A stretch of DNA of 64,000 bases from Syntrophomonas wolfei subsp. methylbutyratica (GCF_001570625.1 NZ_BBQT01000005.1:1-64000); one strand, 5' to 3'; numbered from the stretch's first letter, positions 1 through 8,158 are shown. The notes: a model not told the origin generated them from the letters alone. Numbers and translations are program-made.

Positions 1-62
1 GGTGTGTAAGTGTAGTGATGCATTAAGCTGACCGGTACTAATAGATCGAGGTCTTGACCTTA
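1..62 (+). rRNA. 23S rRNA, 3' end (partial)
   Basis: The first bases match the conserved 3' terminus of bacterial 23S rRNA, including the GACCGGTACTAATAGATCGA segment followed by the terminal strand near TTGACCTT. The rest of the gene lies before the window. A 5S rRNA follows about 55 bases later, as in a standard 16S-23S-5S operon read on the plus strand. The exact end is approximate. Confidence 0.93.
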
Positions 63-114
63 AGAACTTTCTTTCCCCGGCAGTTTCCAAAGAATTTGAT
101 AAAGCAATAAAATT

Positions 115-230
115 TCCTGGTGACAATAGCGGAGAGGCCACACCCGTTCCCATCCCGAACACGGCAGTTAAGCTCTCCAGCGCCGATGGTACTGCGGTTT
201 TTCCGTGGAAGAGTAGGTCGTTGCCAGGAA
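115..230 (+). rRNA. 5S rRNA
   Basis: A block of about 116 bases has the 5S landmarks: a TCCTGG-type 5' strand paired with CCAGGA at the 3' end (helix I), the CCCGTTCCCATCCCGAACACG loop B/C region and a GAGTAGGTCGTTGCCAG end. It lies just after the 23S terminus in the same operon. Any protein reading through this stretch is an artefact. Confidence 0.95.
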
Positions 231-245
231 TTAATTATTTTCTGC

Positions 246-349
246 GGCAGGCAAGGGGACGGTTCTGTTGCCTGCCGGAACATCGCCTGGTATAATAGGC
301 AGGCAAGGGGACGGTTCTGTTGCCTGCCGGAACATCGCCTGGTATAATA
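246..349 (+). repeat. Tandem 52-nt REP units upstream of RAYT copy 1
   Basis: Two identical 52-nt units (246-297 and 298-349) stand head to tail. Each starts with a hairpin of perfect 9-bp arms (GGCAGGCAA and TTGCCTGCC) around a 13-nt loop beginning GGGGACGG. Each ends in a TATAAT box. The inverted form of the hairpin lies just after the transposase gene, so the gene is bracketed by facing REP hairpins, as is usual for RAYT loci. Confidence 0.9.
320..348 (+). promoter_or_regulatory. RAYT copy 1 promoter, -35 inside the REP arm
   Basis: TTGCCT (320-325) and TATAAT (343-348) are separated by exactly 17 bases. A TG one base before the -10 box makes it an extended -10. The -35 box is part of the 3' arm of the REP hairpin. 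The same arrangement at 268-296 gives a second, upstream copy. Transcription should start near 355, which puts the TTG at 353 outside the message and favours the GTG at 374 as start codon. Confidence 0.75.
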
Positions 350-373
350 TAGTTGTGTGGGAAGGTGAGCGAA

Positions 374-1165
374 GTGACGAGAAGAGCAAGGGAAATGGCC
401 GAGACTGGCGTTTATCATATCATGCTGCGCGGCAATGAGAGAAAGTCGATTCTCGCTAGTGATGGGGAGAAACAATTCTTTCTGGACTGTATAAGAGGCA
501 AGCAGAATGAAACTAATTTCTCGTTACATGCCTACTGTCTGATGGACAATCACGTTCATCTGCTTATTAACATACAAGATAATGAATTGGCATCTATCAT
601 GAAAGGCATAGCGACACGCTATGCCTTTTTCTATAATAATAGACACAATAGAGTTGGCCATGTATTCCAGGACCGGTTTAAAAGCGAACCGATAGAGGAT
701 GAAAGATACCTTTTGGCCGCTGTTCGATATATTCATAACAATCCGGTGAAAGCAGGAATGGTTTCAAATCCGGAAGACTACCGGTGGAGCAGTTATTGGG
801 CTTACATCCAACCAGAGCTCTTCGGGGAAGAATGGATAGACAGCGCGTCTATTCTTGGCATTATTGCACTGGACAGAAAGAGTGCGATCGAGGAGTTTAT
901 ACGATTTTCTAAAGATGTGGTCGAGGAAACATTTATTGACATCGAGGAAAAGTCAGGGATTAAAACACTTGACGAAGGAGGTTGTATTCTGAGGGAGTAC
1001 CTGAAGCAAGAGGGTTTGCCAATCACCATTAAAGAAATCAAGGAGAACCAGGAATTGAGGCAGAAGGCCATCGTTTTTCTGCGGGCCAATACGCAATTGT
1101 CTCAGCGAAAAATTGCTATCTTACTGGGGATAGACAAAAGCATTGTGGAGAAAGTGAAATTATAA
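374..1165 (+). CDS. REP-associated tyrosine transposase (RAYT), copy 1
   Basis: This is an IS200-like (Y1, HUH) transposase of the RAYT group, which nicks and rejoins single-stranded REP hairpins. With a GTG start at 374 it has 263 residues. The HUH motif HVH is at residues 60-62 in MDNHVHLLI. The likely catalytic tyrosine is Y119 in VRYIHNNPV. The C-terminal 30 residues look like a helix-turn-helix. GTG 374 is preceded by GGAAGGTGA at good spacing; an upstream TTG at 353 would precede the predicted transcription start. It differs from copy 2 at only two bases: 527 (His52 here, Tyr in copy 2) and 559 (silent). Facing REP hairpins flank it. Activity is not shown by sequence, but all catalytic residues are present. 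Confidence 0.93.
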   Translation: MTRRAREMAETGVYHIMLRGNERKSILASDGEKQFFLDCIRGKQNETNFSLHAYCLMDNHVHLLINIQDNELASIMKGIATRYAFFYNNRHNRVGHVFQDRFKSEPIEDERYLLAAVRYIHNNPVKAGMVSNPEDYRWSSYWAYIQPELFGEEWIDSASILGIIALDRKSAIEEFIRFSKDVVEETFIDIEEKSGIKTLDEGGCILREYLKQEGLPITIKEIKENQELRQKAIVFLRANTQLSQRKIAILLGIDKSIVEKVKL

Positions 1166-1168
1166 ACA

Positions 1169-1199
1169 AGCAGGCAACAGAACCGTCCCCTTGCCTGCC
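1169..1199 (-). repeat. REP hairpin, inverted, right end of RAYT unit 1
   Basis: This is the reverse complement of the upstream REP hairpin (arms GGCAGGCAA/TTGCCTGCC, with one outer base changed). It begins three bases after the RAYT stop codon. With 298-328 it forms an inverted pair around the gene and marks the right boundary of the duplicated unit. Confidence 0.88.
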
Positions 1200-1289
1200 C
1201 ATGCTTTCGGTGTTTATAGCAAGTGCCTTTCTCCTTGAAATAAGATTGCTTGTGACGGATAAAAAAAAAGTCCAATCTTAACTCTTCCC

Positions 1290-1439
1290 ATGGCTCAACT
1301 GCTCGTTGTTTCAGCTCTGTCGGGTAATAAAAGTGTGATAATGAAGGCCCTTAAAAAGCTGGATTATCACCTCCGCCGAAACTATTGTGCGTATAAGTCA
1401 CATAGCTTAAAGAAATTAAAAGGGTTTCTTACTGATTAA
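1290..1439 (+). CDS. Small ORF (49 aa), possible gene remnant
   Basis: An open frame from ATG 1290 encodes 49 residues, basic towards the C-terminus (LKKLDYHLRR, SLKKLKGFLTD). I do not recognise it. No good ribosome binding site precedes the ATG, so it may be the tail of a decayed gene rather than an intact one. It lies in the 330-base gap between RAYT copy 1 and the CPBP gene, where I see nothing else of note. Confidence 0.3.
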   Translation: MAQLLVVSALSGNKSVIMKALKKLDYHLRRNYCAYKSHSLKKLKGFLTD

Positions 1440-1495
1440 AAATATTTCACGCTGTAGTGTTATTATGTTCCTCTTGTAAGGAGGCTGTATTTATT

Positions 1496-2320
1496 ATGAT
1501 TGAAAAATATCGGCATCCAGTACTCTTTTATACTTTGGCAACATTAATTCCATGGTCATTTTGGCTTGCTGCAGCGTATTTAAGTCACATTACACCTGGT
1601 TCGCACATTTATATTACAGTAGCGAGTATACTGGGGGTTATCGGATTAATAACCCCCATGATAATCTCTTTCTCCATGATTTTACCAGATCCTGAGCTTC
1701 GGGAAGATACTTTAAAGAGGTTTTTTGGTTTCAGGGGAATAAAGCCTGTTTATATCCTTGCAACGTGCTTTCTTATGCTTGCCAGTATTCTTTTAGCCCA
1801 AGCTGTTTCTTTGCTTTTTGGTTACAGCCCGGAACAATTCAAACTAGCAGGTGTCTTCTCATTTTCAGCTGGTATATTCCCGGCATGGTTCATGCTTTTA
1901 TTAGCCCCGGTATTAGAAGAACTGGCCTGGCATACCTATGGCACTGACTGTTTACGCAAACGTTTCAGCTTGATAAGCACATCGCTGATGTTTGGGATTT
2001 ATTGGGCTTTATGGCATTTTCCGCTTTCATTTATTAAGGATTATTATAATGCTAATTTAGTTGAAACGGGCTGGATATATTCTCTGAATTTTGCGGTTAG
2101 CCTTATCCCTTATGTGGTATTGATGAACTGGCTGTACTACAAAACAAACCGGAACATCTTAGTGGCAATTGTATTTCATATTACAGCAGGATTTTTTAAT
2201 GAAATTTTCTTGACGCATCCTGACAGCAAAATCATACAAACCTTACTTTTACTCGTATTGACGATTGTCCTTGTAATAAAGGAACGGGACTTCTTTTTTA
2301 AAAGAGAATATCCGGAATAA
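1496..2320 (+). CDS. CPBP family intramembrane glutamic protease
   Basis: A hydrophobic protein of 274 residues with about seven to eight membrane segments and the CPBP (Abi, Rce1-like) signature. The glutamate pair E141-E142 lies in PVLEELAWHTYG, followed by H174 in WALWHFP and H228 in IVFHITAG, the usual metal-free active-site residues. The ATG at 1496 is preceded by AAGGAGG, so the longer GTG-initiated form from 1457 is less likely. Family members process membrane proteins or give bacteriocin self-immunity; the substrate cannot be told here. It lies alone between the two RAYT units and has no operon partner. Confidence 0.82.
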   Translation: MIEKYRHPVLFYTLATLIPWSFWLAAAYLSHITPGSHIYITVASILGVIGLITPMIISFSMILPDPELREDTLKRFFGFRGIKPVYILATCFLMLASILLAQAVSLLFGYSPEQFKLAGVFSFSAGIFPAWFMLLLAPVLEELAWHTYGTDCLRKRFSLISTSLMFGIYWALWHFPLSFIKDYYNANLVETGWIYSLNFAVSLIPYVVLMNWLYYKTNRNILVAIVFHITAGFFNEIFLTHPDSKIIQTLLLLVLTIVLVIKERDFFFKREYPE

Positions 2321-2369
2321 CACAAGGGGTGATGACACAGGGGGACGGTTTTGGAATCAAGAGGGTGAG

Positions 2370-2420
2370 GGCAGGCAAGGGGACGGTTCTGTTGCCTGCC
2401 GGAACATCGCCTGGTATAAT
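2370..2420 (+). promoter_or_regulatory. REP hairpin and promoter of RAYT copy 2
   Basis: A single 31-nt REP hairpin (2370-2400) is followed by the same promoter as in copy 1: TTGCCT at 2392-2397 within the hairpin arm, 17 bases, then TATAAT at 2415-2420 with an extended TG. Just upstream (about 2336-2356) is a degenerate relic with a GGGGGACGGTTTTGG core that has lost its matching arms. Confidence 0.78.
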
Positions 2421-2445
2421 ATAGTTGTGTGGGAAGGTGAGCGAA

Positions 2446-3237
2446 GTGACGAGAAGAGCAAGGGAAATGGCCGAGACTGGCGTTTATCATATCATGCTGC
2501 GCGGCAATGAGAGAAAGTCGATTCTCGCTAGTGATGGGGAGAAACAATTCTTTCTGGACTGTATAAGAGGCAAGCAGAATGAAACTAATTTCTCGTTATA
2601 TGCCTACTGTCTGATGGACAATCACGTTCACCTGCTTATTAACATACAAGATAATGAATTGGCATCTATCATGAAAGGCATAGCGACACGCTATGCCTTT
2701 TTCTATAATAATAGACACAATAGAGTTGGCCATGTATTCCAGGACCGGTTTAAAAGCGAACCGATAGAGGATGAAAGATACCTTTTGGCCGCTGTTCGAT
2801 ATATTCATAACAATCCGGTGAAAGCAGGAATGGTTTCAAATCCGGAAGACTACCGGTGGAGCAGTTATTGGGCTTACATCCAACCAGAGCTCTTCGGGGA
2901 AGAATGGATAGACAGCGCGTCTATTCTTGGCATTATTGCACTGGACAGAAAGAGTGCGATCGAGGAGTTTATACGATTTTCTAAAGATGTGGTCGAGGAA
3001 ACATTTATTGACATCGAGGAAAAGTCAGGGATTAAAACACTTGACGAAGGAGGTTGTATTCTGAGGGAGTACCTGAAGCAAGAGGGTTTGCCAATCACCA
3101 TTAAAGAAATCAAGGAGAACCAGGAATTGAGGCAGAAGGCCATCGTTTTTCTGCGGGCCAATACGCAATTGTCTCAGCGAAAAATTGCTATCTTACTGGG
3201 GATAGACAAAAGCATTGTGGAGAAAGTGAAATTATAA
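2446..3237 (+). CDS. REP-associated tyrosine transposase (RAYT), copy 2
   Basis: A second copy of the RAYT gene, 2072 bases from the first and identical except for two bases. It has 263 residues from GTG 2446, with HVH at 60-62 and the tyrosine motif VRYIHNNPV. Residue 52 is Tyr instead of His. The duplicated block runs from the left REP hairpin (2370) to the right one (3271), so the whole REP-gene-REP unit was copied or kept uniform by gene conversion. The start is chosen as for copy 1, from the GGAAGGTGA site and the mapped promoter. It lies upstream of metE but reads from its own promoter. Confidence 0.93.
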   Translation: MTRRAREMAETGVYHIMLRGNERKSILASDGEKQFFLDCIRGKQNETNFSLYAYCLMDNHVHLLINIQDNELASIMKGIATRYAFFYNNRHNRVGHVFQDRFKSEPIEDERYLLAAVRYIHNNPVKAGMVSNPEDYRWSSYWAYIQPELFGEEWIDSASILGIIALDRKSAIEEFIRFSKDVVEETFIDIEEKSGIKTLDEGGCILREYLKQEGLPITIKEIKENQELRQKAIVFLRANTQLSQRKIAILLGIDKSIVEKVKL

Positions 3238-3241
3238 ACAA

Positions 3242-3303
3242 GCAGGCAACAGAACCGTCCCCTTGCCTGCCGAACCGTCCCCTTGCCTGCCCCCTTGCCT
3301 GCC
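3242..3303 (-). repeat. Inverted REP hairpin with partial tandem copies
   Basis: The right-hand REP of RAYT unit 2 (3242-3271) is followed by two shortened direct copies: a 20-nt piece (3272-3291) and a 12-nt piece (3292-3303), both ending CCTTGCCTGCC. The stepwise shortening looks like slippage or failed REP transposition events. Confidence 0.85.
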
Positions 3304-3309
3304 TCCATC

Positions 3310-3326
3310 TATAGTTTAAAGCTATG
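3310..3326 (+). promoter_or_regulatory. Candidate MetR/MtaR-type box upstream of metE
   Basis: TATAGTTTAAAGCTATG is a near palindrome about 85 bases before the metE start. It agrees at 15 of 17 positions with the TATAGTTTnAAACTATA box I recall for LysR-type methionine regulators (MtaR/MetR) of streptococci. A further half site TATAGTT lies at 3387-3393 just before the ribosome binding site. A LysR gene of the right type stands at the other end of the metE-metF unit. Function is inferred. Confidence 0.5.
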
Positions 3327-3410
3327 ACAAAGCATACAAATCAAGTATTACGCTATGTCTAAAGCCGCATGGTATATTATTGCCACTATAGTTGGAAGGT
3401 GAGAGATATC

Positions 3411-5687
3411 ATGAAAACAGCAACCATCGGTTACCCGAGAGTAGGGACTTTACGGGAACTAAAATTTGCAACCGAGAAGTATTTTGAAGGCGTTTTATCA
3501 AAAGCGGAGCTTCAAGACACTGCTGCTCTTCTCAGGAAAACACATTGGCAAATGCATATTAATAATGGCATTGATTTTATCCCATCCAATGATTTTTCTT
3601 TTTATGATAATATGCTGGATACGGCAGTTTTGCTTAATGTGGTTCCCAAACGCTACAGCTCTTTACAGCTAGATTCCTTGGAAGAGTATTTTGCCATGGC
3701 TAGAGGTTATCAGGGACTTAATGGCGATGTTAAGGCCCTGGCAATGAAGAAATGGTTCAATACCAATTACCATTATATTGTGCCTGAGATCGAGGATGAC
3801 ACAGAAATTTCACTGACTGGAACCAAGCCGTTTGATGAATTCTTGGAAGCCACAAATTGGGGGATCGTAACCAAACCTGTTATCATCGGAGCTTTTACCT
3901 TTTTAAAGCTCGCAAGATTTACCGGCAATAAAACAGCGATTGATTTTACCAAAGATATTATCGTGGCATACTCGAAGATTCTTAAGAAGTTTAATGATTT
4001 AGGCGCTGAATGGATACAGTTTGACGAGCCTGCGCTGGTTATGGACTTAAGCGCAGATGACGTTGCTCTTTTAAAGAAAATCTACGGTGAGATCCTTTTA
4101 GCAAAGGACAGTACAAAGGTGCTTTTACAAAGCTATTTCGGCGATCTGCGCGACTGCTACCAGGAGGTCACCACGCTGCCGTTTGATGGGATAGGACTCG
4201 ATTTTATCGAGGGTAATCATTCGCTGGAACTGGTCAAACACTTTGGTTTCCCCGCAGATAAAACCCTTTTTGCCGGTGTTGTAAACGGCAAAAATATCTG
4301 GCGCAACAACTATAGCCAAACCCTGCTTATCCTTGATGAATTAAAGAAAACCCGCGCGACTATTGTTTTGAATACCTCCTGTTCGCTCTTGCACGTTCCG
4401 TACACCATAAAAAATGAAGAGTCACTAACTGATGAGTTTAAAAAACATTTTGCCTTTGCGGAGGAAAAAATGGGGGAACTGGCCGACCTGAAGAAAATTA
4501 CCGCAAGCAATACCCCGGCTGAAATTACTGAATATATTAAAAACACCAGGCTTTTCAAAGAAAGCAGATTCTGCACGGACGCATCGGTGCAAGCTGCGGT
4601 TTCCTCACTTACACCGGAGGATTTCATCAGACATCCTGCATTTCATGAACGTGAAAAGATACAGAAGGCGGTATATAATCTGCCCTTGTTGCCAACCACA
4701 ACCATCGGTTCATTCCCGCAGACGGCAGAGGTCAAAGCGAACCGCTCCGCTTTTAAAAACGGTAAAATTACATCAAAGCACTACATCGAATTTAATAAAA
4801 AGAAAATTGCGGAATGTGTTGCGCTGCAGGAAAAAATCGGGCTTGATGTGCTGGTTCACGGCGAATTTGAGCGCAACGATATGGTTGAATATTTCGGTGA
4901 ATGCCTTAACGGGTTCCTTTTCACACAAAAAGCATGGGTACAGTCTTACGGTACTAGATGCGTTAAACCACCTATTATATGGGGTGATATTTCCCGTTCC
5001 CAAGCAATGACGGTCGATTATATCGTATACGCGCAATCGCTTACCAAGAAATACATGAAAGGGATGCTTACCGGTCCGGTCACGGTTTTGAACTGGTCGT
5101 TTCCCCGCGAGGATATTTCATTGCAAGAATGCGCCTTTCAGATCGCTCTGGCCATCAGACAAGAAGTGCTTGAGCTTGAAGCTAACGGTATAAAAATTAT
5201 TCAGATTGATGAAGCTGCTCTTCGTGAAAAGCTCCCGCTAAGAAAAAGTGATTGGCACTGCGAATACCTGGACTGGGCGATTACTGCATTCAGGCTGGTA
5301 CACAGCGGGGTTAAAGCCGAGACGCAGATTCATACCCATATGTGTTACAGCGAATTCAGCGATATTATAAAAGATATTGACGAGATGGATGCGGATGTTA
5401 TCACCTTCGAGGCTTCCCGTTCCGACCTGGCAATTATCGATGTATTGAACCGGTGCGGATTTAAGACGGCAGTCGGTCCGGGGGTTTATGATATCCACTC
5501 ACCTAGAATCCCCGGTACTGAGGAAATCAAGGAAGCAGTTTTTAAGATGCTTAAAAAAATACCCCAGGAAAAGCTCTGGGTAAATCCCGATTGCGGACTC
5601 AAAACGAGAGGAAATGCGGAAACAATTCCGAGCCTGAAAAACCTGGTTGATGCTGCCCAGGAAGTAAGAAGGAGCTTACAGCTATGA
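3411..5687 (+). CDS. metE: Cobalamin-independent methionine synthase
   Basis: MetE transfers the methyl group of 5-methyltetrahydropteroyl-glutamate to homocysteine in the cytoplasm, the last step of methionine synthesis. The product has 758 residues, the usual family length. It has the paired N- and C-terminal barrel halves and the zinc ligands H641 and C643 (HTHMCYSE) and C728 (NPDCGLKTRG). The ATG at 3411 follows GGAAGGTGAG; the open frame extends upstream without support. The stop overlaps the metF start by four bases (ATGA), so the two genes are translationally coupled. A MetR-like box lies upstream and no SAM riboswitch is visible. Confidence 0.97.
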   Translation: MKTATIGYPRVGTLRELKFATEKYFEGVLSKAELQDTAALLRKTHWQMHINNGIDFIPSNDFSFYDNMLDTAVLLNVVPKRYSSLQLDSLEEYFAMARGYQGLNGDVKALAMKKWFNTNYHYIVPEIEDDTEISLTGTKPFDEFLEATNWGIVTKPVIIGAFTFLKLARFTGNKTAIDFTKDIIVAYSKILKKFNDLGAEWIQFDEPALVMDLSADDVALLKKIYGEILLAKDSTKVLLQSYFGDLRDCYQEVTTLPFDGIGLDFIEGNHSLELVKHFGFPADKTLFAGVVNGKNIWRNNYSQTLLILDELKKTRATIVLNTSCSLLHVPYTIKNEESLTDEFKKHFAFAEEKMGELADLKKITASNTPAEITEYIKNTRLFKESRFCTDASVQAAVSSLTPEDFIRHPAFHEREKIQKAVYNLPLLPTTTIGSFPQTAEVKANRSAFKNGKITSKHYIEFNKKKIAECVALQEKIGLDVLVHGEFERNDMVEYFGECLNGFLFTQKAWVQSYGTRCVKPPIIWGDISRSQAMTVDYIVYAQSLTKKYMKGMLTGPVTVLNWSFPREDISLQECAFQIALAIRQEVLELEANGIKIIQIDEAALREKLPLRKSDWHCEYLDWAITAFRLVHSGVKAETQIHTHMCYSEFSDIIKDIDEMDADVITFEASRSDLAIIDVLNRCGFKTAVGPGVYDIHSPRIPGTEEIKEAVFKMLKKIPQEKLWVNPDCGLKTRGNAETIPSLKNLVDAAQEVRRSLQL

Positions 5688-6547
5688 GAACATCAGAAAT
5701 CTTTAATAATAAAACCGTGCTGTCGCTGGAAATTTTTCCTCCCCGGCGCACAGCCTCAATTGGAATCATATACAAAACGCTTGAAGAGTTGCAAGGATTA
5801 AACCCGGACTTTATCAGCGTAACTTATGGTGCCGGCGGAAGTGAAACCAACACCGCAACCTTGGAAATTGCTTCAGCAATCAAAAACAATTACGGAATTG
5901 AGAGCGTGGCGCATCTTCCATGCATCAATCTTAACAAAGATGAAGTGCTGAATATGCTGGAAGGCTTTAAACAAGCAGGAGTTGAAAATGTTTTGGCTTT
6001 GCGCGGTGATGTGAATCCTGCCTTGGTGCCAAAACAGGATTTTCGCTATGCCAGCGACCTGGTTTCGTTCATCAAGGAAAACGGCGATTTTAATATTATC
6101 GGAGCATGTTACCCGGAGGGGCACAGTGAGAGCTCCAGCCTGCTTGACGATATACGCAATCTTAAAATCAAGGTGGATGCCGGGACGGACCAGCTGATCA
6201 CCCAGTTGTTTTTTGACAACAGTTACTTTTATTCATTTCGGGAACGAGCCAGTGTTGCAGGAATAAATGTACCGATTGAAGCTGGAATTATGCCGGTGGT
6301 AAATAAAAGACAGATTGAAAGAATGGTATCGCTGTGCGGCGTAAAGCTTCCGAAAAAGTTTGTAACCATGATGGAGAGATATGAGAATAATCCTGAAGCC
6401 ATGCGTGATGCAGGGATTGCTTATGCCGTTGATCAAATTGTCGATCTTATAGCGCAAGGGGTAGATGGAATACACTTATATACGATGAATAACTCATATA
6501 TTGCCAAGAAAATCTATGCAGCCATAAGCACTCTGCTGGTGGCATAA
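5684..6547 (+). CDS. metF: 5,10-methylenetetrahydrofolate reductase
   Basis: MetF reduces methylene-tetrahydrofolate to methyl-tetrahydrofolate, the methyl donor used by MetE. The product has 287 residues, close to the compact E. coli type. It has the early SLEIFPPR strand (catalytic Glu), the FISVTYGAGGS motif, NVLALRGD and the DQLITQLFFDN segment of the flavin barrel. It starts at ATG 5684, overlapping the metE stop by four bases. The pairing with MetE points to a dedicated methionine unit rather than the MetF-MetV form of acetogenic C1 metabolism. Confidence 0.95.
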   Translation: MRTSEIFNNKTVLSLEIFPPRRTASIGIIYKTLEELQGLNPDFISVTYGAGGSETNTATLEIASAIKNNYGIESVAHLPCINLNKDEVLNMLEGFKQAGVENVLALRGDVNPALVPKQDFRYASDLVSFIKENGDFNIIGACYPEGHSESSSLLDDIRNLKIKVDAGTDQLITQLFFDNSYFYSFRERASVAGINVPIEAGIMPVVNKRQIERMVSLCGVKLPKKFVTMMERYENNPEAMRDAGIAYAVDQIVDLIAQGVDGIHLYTMNNSYIAKKIYAAISTLLVA

Positions 6548-6554
6548 AGCGGGG

Positions 6555-7478
6555 TTATGATAATACAGTATAACCGTATTCAGAAATCAGCCGCTTTAAT
6601 TCGGTGATATATTCAGATGCGATCGCACTCAGATGGGCCTTCTCATTGGCTATCCAACCCACCAGCATTTTTTCTTCCGTTTCCAGCGGCACGGAAATAA
6701 TATTATCACCGTTTAGATCGCTGTTTAGAACGCCTGTGCAAATAGTGTATCCATTCAGCCCGATCAGCAGATTGAATAGCGTTGCGCGGTCGCTGACATG
6801 GATGGTTTTCTTATGTGGAGCGGTGCTCAAGATCTCCTCTGAGAAATAGAATGAATTATATTCACCTTGCTCAAAGGCCAGGAAAGGAAAATCATCCAGA
6901 TCTTCAAGAGTGACCGAATTTTTATAGGCAAGCGGGTGAAGCGAACTGATAAAAACATGTGGGTCAGCTTTAAAAAGAGGGTTAAAGGTCAAGTGATTCT
7001 CTTTTAAAAGCTTATTAAGTACTTTTTCATTAAAGTCGCTTAAATATATTATGCCCAGCTCGCTGCGGAGATTCTTGACATCTTTAATGATTTCATAGGT
7101 CCTCGTTTCACGAAGTGTAAATTCATACTCATCCACATCTAATGCCAGAAGAAGATTCACAAAGGCGTTGACAGCGAAAGCGTAATGTTGAGTTGAAACG
7201 GAGCATAGCTGTTTTGAGGGCTTTTTGCCCAGATAACGCTGTTCCAGAAGTTCGGTCTGCTCTACAACCTGTCGCGCGTAAGAAAGAAATTCCGTACCGT
7301 CAATGGATAATGATATACCTTTCGTTGTGCGGTGAAATATCTCTATTCCTAGTTCGCTTTCAAGCTCTTTGACAGCATTTGAAAGGCTTGGCTGTGAGAT
7401 GAAAAGCTGCTTGGCGGCTTCGGTAATTGAGCCGCATTCAACTATTTTGATAATGTATCTTAATTGTTGAAGTGTCAT
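6555..7478 (-). CDS. LysR family regulator, MetR/MtaR-like
   Basis: A 307-residue LysR-type regulator. The N-terminal winged helix has the classic pattern (MTLQQLRYIIKIVECGSITE, then AAKQLFISQPSLSNAVKELE), followed by a periplasmic-binding-protein-like effector domain. It converges on metF with an eight-base gap, and the candidate methionine box lies upstream of metE, so control of metEF is the simplest guess. A GAGGGTGG ribosome site precedes the ATG. The effector (homocysteine or O-acetylserine in relatives) cannot be read from sequence. Confidence 0.88.
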   Translation of the reverse strand: MTLQQLRYIIKIVECGSITEAAKQLFISQPSLSNAVKELESELGIEIFHRTTKGISLSIDGTEFLSYARQVVEQTELLEQRYLGKKPSKQLCSVSTQHYAFAVNAFVNLLLALDVDEYEFTLRETRTYEIIKDVKNLRSELGIIYLSDFNEKVLNKLLKENHLTFNPLFKADPHVFISSLHPLAYKNSVTLEDLDDFPFLAFEQGEYNSFYFSEEILSTAPHKKTIHVSDRATLFNLLIGLNGYTICTGVLNSDLNGDNIISVPLETEEKMLVGWIANEKAHLSAIASEYITELKRLISEYGYTVLS

Positions 7479-7633
7479 AGTCCCACCCTCTTACTATCAT
7501 TTTTACAATACATTGTTTCCAGAAACCGCTTGTGATCAATGAGTTTGACGAGAGCTTGTGGTTGGCAGTCATTGATAAAGTAATAATCCATGATGCTGAT
7601 GATATCCATTTTACTTTCAGAGATGGTATGGTA

Positions 7634-7659
7634 ATTATAGTTTTAATAATTATAAACTA
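7634..7659. promoter_or_regulatory. Candidate LysR operator in the lysR-arsR gap
   Basis: TATAGTTT (7636-7643) and AAACTA (7654-7659) form an inverted pair with a longer AT-rich spacer than in the metE box. It lies about 155 bases upstream of the divergent lysR gene and could be an autoregulatory site. The remainder of the 336-base gap from 7479 holds only the ars promoter described separately. Confidence 0.3.
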
Positions 7660-7723
7660 CTAACCGCGGGCTGGCTACAATTCCGGTCCTGCGGGTATTT
7701 TTTATGAATTAATTATCATGACA

Positions 7724-7765
7724 TTGACAGATGTCGATATGCTTGATACACTATAAACATATCGA
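7724..7765 (+). promoter_or_regulatory. ars operon promoter and ArsR operator
   Basis: TTGACA (7724-7729), a 17-base spacer and TACACT (7747-7752) form a sigma-A promoter. An inverted repeat TCGATATG (7734-7741) / CATATCGA (7758-7765) straddles the -10 box, where a repressor would block polymerase. The first gene downstream is arsR, so autorepression relieved by arsenite is expected. Confidence 0.65.
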
Positions 7766-7814
7766 GATGTTTGAATGTAATCGAGACATATAAATATGAC
7801 GGGAGTGAGGTTTG

Positions 7815-8144
7815 ATGAACTCTTATGCCGATTATGTTCCAGTATTTAAAGCGTTATCAGATGAGACGCGTTTAAAGATAATTGATATGCTGTCATGTGG
7901 TGAGATGTGCGCATGTGACATATTGGAAAAGTTCAGTATTTCTCAGTCAACGCTCAGCTACCATATGAAAATACTGACTGAAAGCGGCCTGGTTAATGGT
8001 GTTCGCGATGGGGCGTGGATGAGATATACGCTTAAAAGTGAAAGAACAGAGGATGCTATTAATTTTATCAACTATATAACTAATGAAAAGGACGATTGTA
8101 TCTGTAAGCAGGCTAGCTGCAAAGTATGCGCTGAAGAAAAATGA
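7815..8144 (+). CDS. arsR: ArsR family arsenic-responsive repressor
   Basis: A 109-residue winged-helix repressor of the ArsR/SmtB family. The MCACDIL motif before the recognition helix (C32, C34, with C28 nearby) is the classical arsenite-binding site, and ISQSTLSYHMKIL is the recognition helix. The C-terminus carries a second cysteine cluster (CICKQASCKVC) that could add metalloid ligands. ATG 7815 follows GGGAGTGAGG; the TTG one codon upstream is less likely. It is the first gene of the ars operon, and an operator-like inverted repeat lies in its promoter. Confidence 0.94.
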   Translation: MNSYADYVPVFKALSDETRLKIIDMLSCGEMCACDILEKFSISQSTLSYHMKILTESGLVNGVRDGAWMRYTLKSERTEDAINFINYITNEKDDCICKQASCKVCAEEK

Positions 8145-8158
8145 GGAGGAATCCTAAC

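Noticed and set aside
353-373. TTG start of RAYT at 353 (and 2425 for copy 2)
   Set aside because: The codon lies at or before the predicted transcription start and lacks a ribosome site; GTG at 374/2446 has both.
3303-3410. SAM riboswitch before metE
   Set aside because: The leader is only about 100 bases and lacks the conserved riboswitch strands; the MetR-like box explains regulation better.
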